Of a DNA stretch of 64,000 nucleotides, positions 23,080-36,350 are shown piece by piece (position 1 is the stretch's first letter; every line of letters begins with the position of its first letter). Under the pieces are notes generated by a model. That model did not search any database. It saw nothing but the letters and a program-made list of their open reading frames with translations, and was not told the origin of the DNA. A program made the translations under genes and the position numbers. The stretch spans positions 22,308,565-22,372,564 of the forward strand of contig OY776125.1 of the NCBI GenBank assembly GCA_963675135.1, read 5' to 3'. The stretch is from Galeopsis tetrahit (lineage: Eukaryota; Streptophyta; Magnoliopsida; Lamiales; Lamiaceae).

Positions 23080-26000
23080 CTATGTTTGCCCTTTGTTTGA
23101 TTTCTTGCTTTTCTTGGCCTTTTGCTTAAGCTGAGTAAGACCTGCGGCTGAAACCTTCACATTACCAACAATAGCAGCAACAAGCTCCGGATCAGTGCAA
23201 GCCTTCATTAATTCCTTCTCTCTGCTCGTCGCCTCTGATATGTGACTGAACAGATTCATAGCCGTCTTGGCCGCTGCACACAATTTTTTTAACTCAATAC
23301 AAAATGACGATAAGAAATGAAAATATAATCGTCGACGTACCTTTTCCTTTCTTCAAGGAGCCTGGAATAATCTTGACTCGGTACTTGTACGACTGTAGAG
23401 CGTTGTAAGGACCACACATGGGTATTGCATACAATAACACGTCATTAGGCAGTGGATTTCCAGTCAGATAGTCCACATCATTAAGTTTCTCCTTCTCTTC
23501 TTCACCGATCTCATTAATATCGTCTTCCTCCATCTTCACCTTCTCCAATATCTCTCTTTCATCTGCTTGTTCTGGACATTCCCGAGATGTGTGACCAACT
23601 TTCTTGCATTTATAACATATCTTTGAAGCATCTGCATGCGAACGGCAAATATGACCACAAGTTTAATGAACCAAATGATGAAATAGAATTTGGACTACAT
23701 CAGTTATTTTATAAAATTACAAAGTGAACAAAAAACAAAATTCAGTTATTCTGTTCCTAATTGAACTTTTACCAGGAGCGGGTTTGGATTCTTTTTCTAC
23801 GGTGGTATTTTCAATCTCAGGCTTCTCAGTGTTCTTTCTCGGTTTCCCAGCAGCCTGCAGGTTTATTCAAATGTCAGTATACTAGCAATTTAGGAGGCAT
23901 CATAATAATACTTGTTTATTAAATTTATTCTAAACAACACAATTAGCATTAAAAAGTTCCACAATCTCCTGTTCTTTTTTAGGAGATGATACTGCACTTT
24001 TTTTGTGTCCTTTGGTATAATTTAGTGCGGAGAGCAGCAACTTCTTTTAGATTGTTGACATACATAAATTACAAGATAACAATGAGAGTGAACTTATTAC
24101 TCCCTCCGTTCCACTTTATCTGTCAATAAGCGACAAATACTTTGGAACAAATTGTTCCCCTAAAGTGACAGTTAAAATGGAACGGAGGGAATACATAGTA
24201 TCGTTTATAATTAATATATGTGGTTCTGTAATCGAATAAGGTTAAGATTTATGTAGCAATACTTACAGCTAACAGAGCCATTCGAATGCTCCTCTCCTCC
24301 TCATCTTGATCAGCATATTTTTCCTTTATCTTCTTCAGCTTTCCTCTCTGTCCACGACTAATTTTTCCACCGCCCGGTTTTGAGGTTATAGCATCACTAT
24401 CTGGGCGGCTTGCAGGGTCATGTAATTCTTCAAATCTTTTTTCATTTTCAGCAGGACCACCCTCTTTTTGACCTTTCTTAAGCTTTTTCCTTTCTGCTTT
24501 TGAGACATAGGGTTTATCTCGCTGCACTGCCTCTTTTTCCTCTTGTGACAGTTGGAGCCCATAATTCTTAGCAGATGAAGCAGTAGTCCCAAGCTCAAGA
24601 GCTCTATCAAGAAGATCATCCAAATCTGGTGTAACAGCACCAGTTTTGCTGAAAGACTCGATTACTGAAGTATCAGAAGCACCAGACGAGGGTATTAATG
24701 ATGAAACCTCAGGAGACGGTCTTTCTGATGACAACTCTGTGAGGTTTGATGAGTCCAATGCCTTTTCATCTGACACCTCATTCTCAGAATCAGAGCCGGA
24801 GTTGGATACTTCTCTGAATGATTCAGTTTGCTCAGTGTCATTTGTTCCTTCCTCTTCCCCTCTTACCCTCCTCTCATTCAGATGAGATCCCAAAGAACTC
24901 TCGTCCATTCGAAATAAAATTCCGAAACCCATAATAAGCGGGTGTGGGGGAAGAAAATTCTTTTTACCACGAATCATGAAGCTTCCAACTGTTAGATATT
25001 CTCCTGTGGGAGCTGTTTTACTGACCTGGTGAGGATACACCCACCAAGCACTAGTTACAATCTTTGAGTCCCAAGCCTGGCTGTGGCACACCTACATAAC
25101 AAATGGAGATGGCGTAGGTAATAATTTCATGCTGCAGATAAGAAAGATATCACAGATAATTGCAACTTACTGTAAAACATCCAGCTTGGTTCACAGTGAG
25201 GGGGGGAACAGGATTTTCGGGCTTGTGATTCTTGATCACTGTACTAGAAGCACCATGGAGCTCTGCATGCACATACCTATTTTACAGTGACTCGTAGACA
25301 TTAGCAAGCAACAGTTATTCTTTTATAAATGATGACCACAACAAACAAAAATTGTTAGGTTTTAAATTCCTTATTTATCAGACCAGGAAACCTACAGTTT
25401 TCTAAGCTAGTACTACAACATGTTAATAAAAATTTAGCAAGTGTTAAAAGGATTAGCCAAAACTGTAGAGCCATACACATTACAGAATGAACACCATGCC
25501 ACTCAATCATAAGCTCAGAATTATTTTGCTTATACGTAAACCAGAGTCAAAGACCAAATATACAGAACAAGAGATTTGAAAGTGAGAAGAAACCCACAAA
25601 GTTAAAGAGTGCATACTTAAAATTGTAGATACTTGTTCTGACAAATATATCAACTAAATAAATAGTTAAAACTCCTCATTTAGCAGGAAAAAATTCTGAA
25701 AGATGAAGAGATTATATGTAGAACATCTTGACCTAAAAGACCCCTTCGGAAAATAGACATAAATTATGCCATTACATGAAAATTTTACTCACAGATCTCC
25801 TTTGGACATATAACGTTTGACTATCATCTCATTCTGTTGAGCATCTCGCCCACTAATAACCAGGTAATTCTCGCTGCTGATGAACCAATTGAATTTTTCA
25901 AACCAATGAACCTTGCGCATATGTGAAATTGTGGCAACTGTTTTTTCCTGCAAAGAGAGCACGTGGAAAACAATATATGGTTACAAGATAGAGGAATTAC

Positions 26001-29000
26001 CTACACACAACTAATAAGAACAATTGTACAGAACATTGTGAATATTACATCTTTTTCTTATTTTATCAGACCTCAGCAATGAGAGATTTACTTCTTCAAT
26101 ATCAAGTTCTCCTTTTAATTACTAATTATGTCATTTTATGATTAGATCTACAGGGGCTTTCCATTAGATCAACTTAACCATCAGAAATATGTAACCCTGA
26201 TGAAGGTAAGAAGTAACTCCCAGGGCTTTCAATATATGCACCGAACAACATTTCAAGATTGAAACGAAAAATAGAGACAAGGCTGGCAATCAGCTGTCAT
26301 ACGTTTCCATCTTCAGTCTTTCAACTATAAAACACTTTAATCACAAAACCTGGAGTACCAGGTGCAGCAAGACTGCAAAGTTCCATTTCTCTAGAAACAA
26401 TTAAGATTGAACAGAAAAAACCACAAAACAATAACATAAACAAAAACGAAAAAAAGTCAAAGTCAATCTTTAGACTGATACAGGGTCCTTGCAGAAGCTC
26501 CATCATGCCAGTAAAAACTGTGCCCTAATGTCGCATGAAATCAACATAGGCAAAAGTATGAGAGATCATTAACTATAGAAAGTCTCTCAATCATTCTCAA
26601 CACTAAAGAATAAGTATGATTTAAGGAATTTGAATCATGCTCATATAAATCAAACAATGTCAGAGCTGACAGCCTAACAGATCCATCCATTTAAAATTGA
26701 AGGCGGGAGCAAAAGAGAAAAACATTATTCGTGGAAAAATTACTCCCTCTGTCCACATAAAGTGATCCTGTTTTCCTTTTTGGGTTGCCCACATAAGTGA
26801 CCCTGTTTCCTTTTTTGGAAAATTTACCCCATCACACTTACTTTATCTCCTCTCCACTTTATCTACTTTATTCTATTTTATATACTTTATTCTCTATTTT
26901 ATCTACTGTATATATAAAAAAACAATATTCCTTAAAATATGTGAGAAAAGAAACAGGAACACTTTACGTGGACGGAGGGAATATAAGTTTTACAAAACTT
27001 TATTAACACTAAAACAGTGAACTGACGAGGTAGCCCAATAAAATAATCAGCTACCTGTGAAAGTTGTTGGCGAGTTTTTCTCTCAGCAGCTTTGAAAGCT
27101 TTCTCATGTGCTGTAATGGTTTTCTCCTGCTTGCTTTCTTGTTTCTTCTTCATCTCATAATATCGACGAGCATTAGCATGTGCAGAAAGCGCAAGATCAA
27201 CTTCAACCTAAAAAAATATTATGACAGCGTGATAAATTAGTAGGCTCTTCTGCTTCTTTTCCTTTGCCAATTTAAAACCTTTTTTTTTTTTTTTTGTGGT
27301 GTGGTAGGGGACTCATAGATTGGAAGGGGAAGGCATTTAAGTCCAGATTATTTTAGTTCAAATTGCAACGGCCATTTGGCAGAGTCAGTTCTGTGAAAAT
27401 ATGAGCAAAGTGGGTAAAGAAATGCCAGGCATTCAAATGAACGCACACTTAATTTCCTAAGATTTATATCGAACTTTTTCACAACCAAAATGATGTTTGA
27501 TTACACATTATAATGCTTCATATTCAAGGATGCATGACATAAGCCTGAAAAGTATCAGTAAAAATATACACATTTCATGAATTATACCTTGTCCACAGGT
27601 TGAGTTTTCTCATCATCATCCATCTCATCAAGGTTATTGCTCAGGAGCAGTGTCATGCAATTTCTTTCAAGATGAAGCTTGTCAATGAGACCAGCTACAG
27701 GGTTTCCAGATTTTTTCTCCTCTTTCACCATACGAGCCAGATCAGCCCAGCTCATACCATTTGCAAGAGCGACACGGACAGCTAAGATGGCAGCATCAAC
27801 ATCTTCTAAGTTGTATTCTATCAGTTCTGCCAACTTGACACACTGCTCAACTTCCCTTTTTAGGGCATGCACACGGCTTTCCTGCAGCATTAAGTACTGC
27901 TTTTAACAATGGAGGTCATATTCAATATTAACAAAGAAAAATTAAAAGGTTCACTTTCATCTTCAGAACTAATTTTAGATAAAAGATAATGCGTATTAAA
28001 CAACGTATTGTTAATGCATATTTAAGGTCTTTCATATAATCTAAATGCAAATGAATATATAGTATTTATTTCATGATTCTTGAGTTCCACATAAAATTAT
28101 ATATATGATGAACCTGATCAAATTTGATCTTCTCCAGTTTCTGCATGGCAGAATTTTCTTTAGCCATTTGCTGTTGCTCAGAACGTTGGCTTTCAATTTT
28201 ACTGTAGAATTCATCCAGTGCTGCATCAAATGTCTCGAACTTTATCGAATCTCTAGATTTGAACTGGCTCAGCAGCAGAGGGCAGAATTCATCATAGATC
28301 TGCAAAAACAAAGAGGAAATCAATAATTGAAAATAACATCTGAGGGGGAAATAAATCCACATTTCTTTCCAAGGTGTTTTGAATATATAAAGAGAGGTGA
28401 TATCAAAGATAACCTGCTGGGAAGTTCCTTTGTCAGATACAGCATTATTCTGTTTTCCTGAGTTCTTTGGTTGCATAAGGATATATCCCTCTGGAACTTT
28501 CTCACCAGAAATAACATCAGCTAGCCAGTCCTCAAACCTCATTACAGCTTCAACCAGCACTTGAGTGGTCTTATCATCCAATTTGAAGTCCTTGCCAAGT
28601 TTCGTGCTCGGTATCAAACCAGCATCTAATATGATATGTTCTGACAATGCTGGCCCATAACCCAATGCTTCCCCAAGAACAAACTTCAGAGTTGCCTGCT
28701 TGGCACGTGCATTATCACTTTTCTTGGAATCAATAGGTTTCGTATTCTTCTGGACTTCGTGCTTTTCTGAGGTATTTGAACTACCATTTCCATGTTCACT
28801 ATTATTTAGATGCTCATCTGTATTACCTTGAATAAAAGATTCTAAGGCTGTGCACAGCTTTTCTCTAGTTGTACGCTCAAAAGCACGAGATTGTTCAACT
28901 GGATATCGATGCCGGGACATGATTGCAAGTCCCTTATTGTCATCCCTGCCATAAGATAAAATCAATTGTATCAGGGATATTAGCATCCACATGACACAAT

Positions 29001-30315
29001 ACATTTAAAGAGTGGCATTTGCAGCTAGTAGCGGATGATCAAACCACATAATGAATCTAAGGACACTCAATGGCATTAATAAACGAAACAAGTATTACAA
29101 TCACCAACCTGTGTGACCGCAGGAGAGTCAAGACAGTAAGCGCGGAATCTGTAAGAAGAATATTCCCTTGAGCATACAGCTCTAAAATAACATAGTGAGC
29201 ATTATCGCCCAATCCAAATTGGAAGAGTATTATCTGTACATAACCCAAAGTAAATTTAATTCATGAAATTCTTTTAAAAACACCATTTTGTTATCAAGAA
29301 AGCATACCCTATCATATCCAAGTTGACGCACATCCTCAAGCCTCCTTGTTCTTATGTGCCTCCTTAATTTCAGCGTAAATCCTGATGGAGTATTGCTTTT
29401 GTCCCTGTAGGTAGCAATGTTTCCATATTTAGCATAAGAACTTCACTAATGATTATATTAATTCATGTGTATCAATAATCACTGCATCCAGCAAATTTGA
29501 TCACTCCAAACAATTTTTCTCCTCTCAAGTACTTCCTTCAGAACTAAATGATGTGTGATGAATCCAAACAAGTAATAAATGTAGAAAAATGTCCCAAGAA
29601 TTTTATATGAAAACGGTGTGGAATGCAATCTAACAAAACTTGGAATTACTGGTGATTTCCTCATTTGTTGAATTCCATCTTATCAAGTACGAAATCAAAT
29701 TTTCTTTCCTCTGGATGTATAATCCCTCTATACAAAGTTGATATATCATTGCCTTCAAATATCTTTGAAACTGAATGGTACAACAAAGAAAATAGTATAA
29801 ATAAGCCAGAAATTTACCGCATATACACAGTTGTATGCAATCTGACACCACTCTCCATCAACAGCAAAACCTTCTCACTCTCCCCTGACTCCGTCACTCC
29901 ACTGCTACTCATCAGCTTAAACACATACGTCTACAAAACAATTTTACAGGAAAACCAATTCAACTTATTTCTTATTAACATTAGATTAACCAAGTTTAAG
30001 GCTCAAGAACTCAACTTATTTCTTATTAACAAATCAGAAACAGAAAGTTTTACAATCCTAAGCAACCTCATTCGCAATATATTTGCTAACTTAAGAAAAA
30101 CTGCAGCTCTTCCCTCCATGATTACATTTACAAATAGGGCGAAAATAATAAAAAACTTGCACATAAAATCGAGCATCTATTCATCATACTTAATAAATAA
30201 ATAAATATACCTTTGGAGAGAGATCGTACACGTTGGAGCAACGCATACCAATTAAGTGCCGGAGGCACTTCACCTCCGCCGCCACGTCAGCGGTGTTCAT
30301 CCGAACCTTCACCAT
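23080..30315 (-). CDS. NEMF: NEMF/RQC2 homologue (ribosome quality control, NFACT protein)
   Basis: Fourteen minus-strand exons: 30315-30211, 29930-29818, 29404-29308, 29233-29109, 28945-28414, 28299-28114, 27881-27588, 27207-27055, 25947-25793, 25276-25171, 25091-24267, 23854-23773, 23631-23341, 23273-23080. All are GT-AG and frame-consistent, giving 1085 residues, matching the plant family (about 1080). NEMF/Rqc2 binds stalled 60S subunits with peptidyl-tRNA, recruits the Listerin ligase and adds C-terminal Ala/Thr-type tails. The N-terminal NFACT-N domain starts MVKVRMNTADVAAEVKCLR; a coiled middle follows; the NFACT-R domain has DLYVHAELHGA (from 586) and TSAWWVYPHQVSKTAPTGEY; then an acidic/Ser-rich linker, a lysine-rich stretch, a CCHC knuckle (Cys930, Cys933, His938, Cys943) and the NFACT-C end (GNPLPNDVLLYAIPMCGPY). 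The Arabidopsis counterpart has been called EMB1441. Introns 8 and 11 hold Stowaway-like MITEs. Confidence 0.95.
24099..24193. repeat. Short Stowaway-like MITE in NEMF intron 11
   Basis: About 93 nt. Left end CTCCCTCCGTTCCACTTTAT pairs with the right end (reverse strand TCCCTCCGTTCCATTTTAAC) over about 25 nt, flanked by TA-containing sequence. The unit is almost entirely inverted repeat. Stowaway assignment rests on the CTCCCTCCGT terminus. Confidence 0.85.
26740..26982. repeat. Stowaway-like MITE in NEMF intron 8
   Basis: About 242 nt. Ends TACTCCCTCTGTCCACATAA and, inverted, TTCCCTCCGTCCACGTAAAG pair over about 22 nt. The interior is AT-rich with repeated TTTATCTACTTTATTC-like words. Confidence 0.85.
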
Positions 30316-31298
30316 TTTTCCACCGGCGTGTTTTCCTTCTAAACTTGATAATATTCAGGTCAGAGAATGAATTTTTTGGCCGTGTATAATCAAATTAAGA
30401 AAGCGTATATGTAATTATGATATATAGTTTGGGTTTAGCAGCAGAAACAATTGAAATGAAAATGGGGGAAATTCTAATTTTGTGGCAATTTATCACGGAT
30501 TCACCATAATTGTGAGATGAAAACATTGAAAAGTCACCGGACAAATTAAGCCCATTTTCATTTGGTCGGGTTGTAAGACAAATCATTCGTGGGCCTCATT
30601 TCAAAATAAGCCCATAACTGATGTTTTATGGCTTATATATTAGGGTCGCCTATAATCTATATAAAATATACCCCTTCTTCATTTATTAATTAAATATACA
30701 TGTAAAATATCAAATTTACTCTTTTATAAAATATTCATTAGATAGATGCATTTTTCTATAATAAACTCTAAAAAACTAACCATAACTCTAGTTTCTACAG
30801 TCGTCACCAACCTTCACGACCATCGTCGCAATCTCCGACAATATCAAAGTCAAAAGTCCAACAAAAATCACAAAAAAAATATTGATATATTTAGAGAGAA
30901 ATGGGCATATTAGGTATTTTAGGTTGATTAAAATTTTGAGAGGAGTGCATGAATTGGAAGTATACTTAACAAATGTGGAGGGGTATATAGCCTGGCCCAT
31001 TATATTAAAGTAAAGCCCAATAAAAAAATTGGAAATTCAATATTGGGCCTTGAGATTACTACTAGCTTCTTTAGGCCACGGATAAATGACCCCAATATGT
31101 CTTCACCCCACCCCTATTTATATTTTGAACTAATAGATAAAAAGACTATACTACCCTTGTGTGCTAAGTTCACCCCCCTAAAAAAAAAATTTGCATTCCT
31201 CCCACACCCAAAATATAGTATTTCTTTGTAATTGATTATTTTTCATATTATTATTGTTTTATTTGACCATATTAATGCATGATTGTGTAGTTGTAATG
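30316..31298. other. NEMF upstream region
   Basis: Holds the NEMF promoter and leader (no clear TATA box recognised) followed by AT-rich DNA with no gene. Confidence 0.45.
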
Positions 31299-31693
31299 AA
31301 TATATGTGTAGTGTATTTCGTTTTCGAGTTTTTTTTTACAAAAATCGTGTTTTGCAAAAACTCAGCACTGGTTCGCCGAGTTTTGTGAGATTTTTCGGAA
31401 AAAAGTTCCAAGTTTTGAATCAAAACTCGGCCAACTTTTCCACGTTATGATTCAAAACTCGGCTAACTTTTCCACGTTTTGATTTAAAACTCGGTAAACT
31501 AGTGTTGAATCAAAATGTGGAAAAGTTGGCCGAGTTTTGAATCATAACGTGGAAAAGTTGACCGAGTTTTGATTCAAAACGTGGGACTTTTTTCCGAAAA
31601 ATCTCACAAAACTCGGCGAACCAGTGCTGAGTTTTTGCAAAATGCGTTTTTTGTAAAAAAAAACTCGGAAACGAAATACACTACACATATATT
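31299..31693. repeat. Near-perfect 395-nt palindrome (foldback element)
   Basis: The left arm (31299-31495) starts ATATATGTGTAGTGTATTTC and the right arm is its reverse complement ending at 31693; by eye the arms of about 195 nt differ at only about 10 positions and the loop is about a dozen bases. Within each arm, a unit of about 35 nt with AACTCGGCCAACTTTTCCAC occurs at least twice. No open frame continues through it. Structure fits a foldback MITE; no clear target duplication was found. Confidence 0.9.
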
Positions 31694-32512
31694 GAGTAGT
31701 GAGAACGAAATTGAACCATGGTGAAAAGAAATCCAAAAAAAGGGGTGAGGTGGGAGGAAAAGCTTTTTGTCTCAATTTTAGTCAACCGTGCTAGATTTTA
31801 AACACTATGGTGTTGTTTATTTGGTTTTTGATTGATTTTTTTAATTTTAAAATTTTGATGAATAGTTATATGTTTTTTTTTTTTTTTTTGGATTTTTTAA
31901 TAAGAAAATTTTAACTTATATCAAATAAATGTGTAAAATTGAATGAAATTGAATTATTATATTATTATTGAATAAGATTATAATGATAAGATGATTGTGT
32001 AATAATTAAAGTTATTATATTTGTGTAAAAAAATGTTAAGTAATGATTTTATTATATTAATTGATAGGTTTAGTAGGGGTGGGTTTTTTTGTGGTTTTTA
32101 AAAATCGATTTAAATTCCTAAATAAAATTGGTGTAGGATTTTAAAATCAAAAATCGGAATTTTAAAGCCGAAAGTAAACACCCCTAAATTTGTGCTAAAT
32201 TTGATAACAAAATGAAAAGTATATGAAAAGTATGGGTATAATTTAGTTAAAAAGAAAAGTATGTATTAGATTTAATCAAACGTGAAAAGTGTGGGTTGAA
32301 ATTGATTATTTCGCCTTTGAAAATTGGATTGAATATTTTAAAATCTAACACTCGTTCTACCATTGAAATTTTAAAATTCTACCATATAAATTATACAAAA
32401 GTCAATTATATAAATATCTACCAACCTTATTTATATAAGGTATAAATTTATATGAATATCTATAAATTTCTATAACATAAAAGGTTAATTTTTTATAACA
32501 TAAAAAGTTAAA
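31694..32512. other. AT-rich spacer left of the Helitron
   Basis: Homopolymer T runs and AT-rich sequence, no gene. A degenerate stretch near 32080-32200 resembles sequence near 4140-4210 (GGTTTTTAAAAA-type), probably a decayed repeat. Confidence 0.4.
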
Positions 32513-34945
32513 TCCCCTTATATACTAATAGGGAGTTTAAATTGATGATGTGTCATTTTGTGGTTAATTTGGCTTATGTGTCATTTTGTGGTTGATTTGG
32601 CTTATGTGTCATAATTTAATGAAGTTGTTAATTTTAAAAAGTATGATTTGTAATTAAGTTATTGGTTGAGTAAGATATGATTAATAAACTTTTTCCAAAT
32701 ATTATATTCTTATTATTTTAACATTGACTAATTAAATTAAATTTTATTTTATTTACTTAACTTTATTTTAGTATTCATTTTATTCTTTAGTTTAATTTAT
32801 TTTAGAACTATTTAATGTTTTTCTGAGTAAAATACATTAATCTAAAATTTATTTTTATTGGGGTGTACAATTCTTTATTTAATTAGTTATTCAATTGTAT
32901 TTTATAATTACTTTTATCTTATATTTCAAGTAATTTTTTCTGCAATTATTTTAAATTTATTATAAGTTTAATGCATTTAAAAAATAGAGCTCGAAAATAT
33001 ATATGTAAAACTTATTATATAATTTTATACATAATATTTATTATATAAATAATTATATTATTTTACAAGATTACCAAATTTGTTATATATACATAATACA
33101 CTACTTCTATAGTATATAATCCCCTTATATACTAATAGGGAGTTTAAATTGATGATGTGTCATTTTGTGGTTAATTTGGCTTATGTGTCATTTTGTGGTT
33201 GATTTGGCTTATGTGTCATAATTTAATGAAGTTGTTAATTTTAAAAAAGTATGATGTGTAATTAAGTTATTGGTTGAGTAAGATATGATTAATAAACTCT
33301 TTCCAAATATTATATTCTTATTATTTTAACATTGACTAATTAAATTAAATTTTATTTTATTTACTTAACTTTATTTTAGTATTCATTTTATTCTTTAGTT
33401 TAATTTATTATAGAACTATTTAATGTTTTTCTGAGTAAAATACATTAATCTAAATTTTATTTTTATTGGGGTGTACAATTTTTTATTTAATTAGTTATTC
33501 AATTGTATTTTATAATTACTTTTATCTTATATTTCAAGTAATTTTTTCTGCAATCCTTTTAAATTTATTATAAGTTTAATGCATTTAAAAAATAGAGCTC
33601 GAAAATATATATGTAAAACTTATTATATAATTTTATACATAATATTTATTATATAAATAATTATATTATTTACAAGATTACCAAATTTATTATATATACA
33701 TAATACACTACTTCTATAGTATATAATCCCCTTATATACTAATAGGGAGTTTAAATTGATGATGTGTCATTTTGTGGTTAATTTGGCTTATGTGTCATTT
33801 TGTGGTTGATTTGGCTTATGTGTCATAATTTAATGAAGTTGTTAATTTTAAAAAATATGATTTGTAATTAAGTTATTGGTTGAGTAAGATATGATTAATA
33901 AACTTTTTCCAAAAATTATATTCTTATTATTTTAACATTGACTAATTAAATTAAATTTTATTTTATTTACTTAACTTTATTTTAGTATTCATTTTATTCT
34001 TTAGTTTAATTTATTTTAGAACTATTTAATGTTTTTCTGAGTAAAATACATTAATCTAAAATTTATTTTTATTGGGGTGTACAATTCTTTATTTAATTAG
34101 TTATTCAATTGTATTTTATAATTACTTTTATCTTATATTTCAAGTAATTTTTTCTGCAATTATTTTAAATTTATTATAAGTTTAATGCATTTAAAAAATA
34201 GAGCTCGAAAATATATATGTAAAACTTATTATATAATTTTATACATAATATTTATTATATAAATAATTATATTATTTTACAAGATTACCAAATTTGTTAT
34301 ATATACATAATACACTACTTCTATAGTATATAATCCCCTTATATACTAATAGAGAGTTTAAATTGATGATGTGTCATTTTGTGGTTAATTTGGCTTATGT
34401 GTCATTTTGTGGTTGATTTGGCTTATGTGTCATAATTTAATGAAGTTGTTAATTTTAAAAAAGTATGATGTGTAATTAAGTTATTGGTTGATTAAGATAT
34501 GATTAATAAACTATTTCCAAATATTATATTCTTATTATTTTAACATTGACTAATTAAATTAAATTTTATTTTATTTACTTAACTTTATTTTAGTATTCAT
34601 TTTATTCTTTAGTTTAATTTATTATAGAACTATTTAATATTTTTCTGAGTAAAATACATTAATCTAAAATTTATTTTTATTGGGGTGTACAATTTTTTTA
34701 TTTAATTAGTTATTCAATTGTATTTTATAATTACTTTTATCTTATATTTCAAGTAATTTTTTCTGCAATTATTTTAAATTTATTATAAGTTTAATGCATT
34801 TAAAAAATAGAGCTCGAAAATATATATGTAAAACTTATTATATAATTTTATACATAATATTTATTATATAAATAATTATATTATTTTTTTACAAGATTAC
34901 CAAATTTGTTATATATACATAATACATTACTTCTATAGTATATAA
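32513..34945 (+). repeat. Four tandem ~607-bp repeats inside the Helitron
   Basis: Unit starts at 32513, 33120, 33727 and 34334; spacings are 607, 607, 607 and 612 bp. Units are very similar (a few substitutions and small indels each) and each begins with the Helitron left end and finishes CTTCTATAGTATATAA. A fifth unit from 34946 shares only the first ~120 bases before changing into unique sequence that leads to the right terminus. Units 1 and 3 share AAAAAGTATGATTTG/AAAAATATGATTTG variants while units 2 and 4 share AAAAAAGTATGATGTG, suggesting a dimer (1-2, 3-4) stage. Confidence 0.95.
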
Positions 34946-35350
34946 TCCCCTTATATACTAATAGGGAGTTTAAATTGATGATGTGTCATTTTGTGGTTAA
35001 TTTGACTTATGTGTCATTTTGTGGTTGATTTGGCTTATGTGTCATAATTTAATGAAGTTGTTAATTTTAAAAAGAGGTTGATATGGAATGTTTACTTACA
35101 ATTTATTAAAAGAGTTATTTTAACTAACATAACATAAGTGTAATTATTTTGTATAATTCAAAATATTATTTTCATTAAACTTTTATATTATAATACAACG
35201 TTATAATAAATATAATTAAAAAAAATGTTAAATTTTTTTAACAAAATAATCATAATTCTGCGAAATCATTTTTTAAAAAATATAATTATAAAAATATGAA
35301 AAATTAAATTAAGTAAATAAATAAAAATTTATTATTAAATATTTAAAATT

Positions 35351-35365
35351 CCGTGTAATACACGG
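35351..35365 (+). other. Helitron 3'-terminal hairpin
   Basis: Six-base-pair stem CCGTGT/ACACGG with loop AAT, located just before CTAG; this is the conserved Helitron transposition terminator. Confidence 0.88.
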
Positions 35366-35377
35366 GTTCTACACTAG

Positions 35378-36274
35378 TTATAACATAATTAAAAGATCCT
35401 AGAGTGAGATACAAAAGGTGAACTCAAAGAATTCATCCAGTTTTTTGTTGCTGTTGTGAAGCTTTGTGAATTTTCCAATAAGCATTACGTAAGTCTACCA
35501 TCATATAAGGGGTAATGGAAAATTAAGAAGATTTTGAGGTTGCTAGTTTTCCAAATAATTCAAAGAAGAGTGAACTAACATAAAATTTCTTGTTTGGAAA
35601 AAATGATACCCACCATTTGTATGGTTGGAAAACATTTTTCCACCCAATTAAATTTGATAAGTTGACAGTTTTTATTTCTCCAAAAGTTCATTTTAACCAA
35701 TCAGTGCAATCACAAGACTAATTAGTCCCCCAGGCCCCAACTACCCCTCTATCAGTGCACTATAAAACACAAACATATATTTACTCTAAAAAAAAAAATC
35801 ACTCGGTTATTTTTAAACAAATTGATGAGTCAATGGATATTTTTCATAAGGAAATGTGAAAACTTGAGTTACCAAAATGGTCCAAAGCTCACAACTCAAA
35901 AACAACAATTTAAATGTAGTTATGCAACATTGGGTTTTCGAAATATGAACACCATGTTTAATTGTAGCAGCATAAGTTAAAATTTTGTTCACCAACAATG
36001 AAATTGATATAGTTGTATAATATAAATTTCAATAATAATTATAGCACTAAATAATCCTTACACTAATTTGTATGCGGGATCTTCTACTACGGTATCCACG
36101 TAATTCTCATCTACGAACTTATAATTCAGATTGAGATTCTCTAAAAAAAATAGCTAAGAAAATTCTATAGAGAGAATCGAATAAATATTATGAGTAATAA
36201 TTTTATGACTTAAAACTTAACCCTATAGGTCTATGTAGTAAAAGTGAAAACATATATGTGTACATGGCTCAGGC

Positions 36275-36276
<2 letters not shown>
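35378..36276. other. Intergenic, no gene recognised
   Basis: AT-rich sequence between the Helitron and the AT microsatellite. Short open stretches only. Confidence 0.4.

Positions 36277-36347
<71 letters not shown>
36277..36347. repeat. Long (AT)n microsatellite
   Basis: About 70 nt of uninterrupted AT dinucleotides, self-complementary and likely to vary in length between individuals. Confidence 0.95.

Positions 36348-36350
<3 letters not shown>

Larger units (their letters stand above)
32513..35377 (+). mobile_element. Non-autonomous Helitron with multiple left ends
   Basis: The left end is TCCCCTTATATACTAATAGG, directly after an A at 32512. The right end has a perfect hairpin CCGTGT-AAT-ACACGG (35351-35365) followed nine bases later by CTAG (35374-35377) and then T, the classic Helitron 3' terminus inserted between A and T. 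No Rep/helicase coding sequence is present. The left-terminal sequence recurs at 32513, 33120, 33727, 34334 and 34946, whereas only one right end exists. Confidence 0.88.

Noticed and set aside
29665..30204. 179-codon plus-strand open frame
   Set aside because: It overlaps NEMF exon 2 and its flanking introns on the opposite strand; composition is AT-driven and there is no known domain.
32513..34945. CRISPR-like or centromeric satellite array
   Set aside because: Units are 607 bp with Helitron termini and only four full copies; no spacer structure, and a plant nuclear context.
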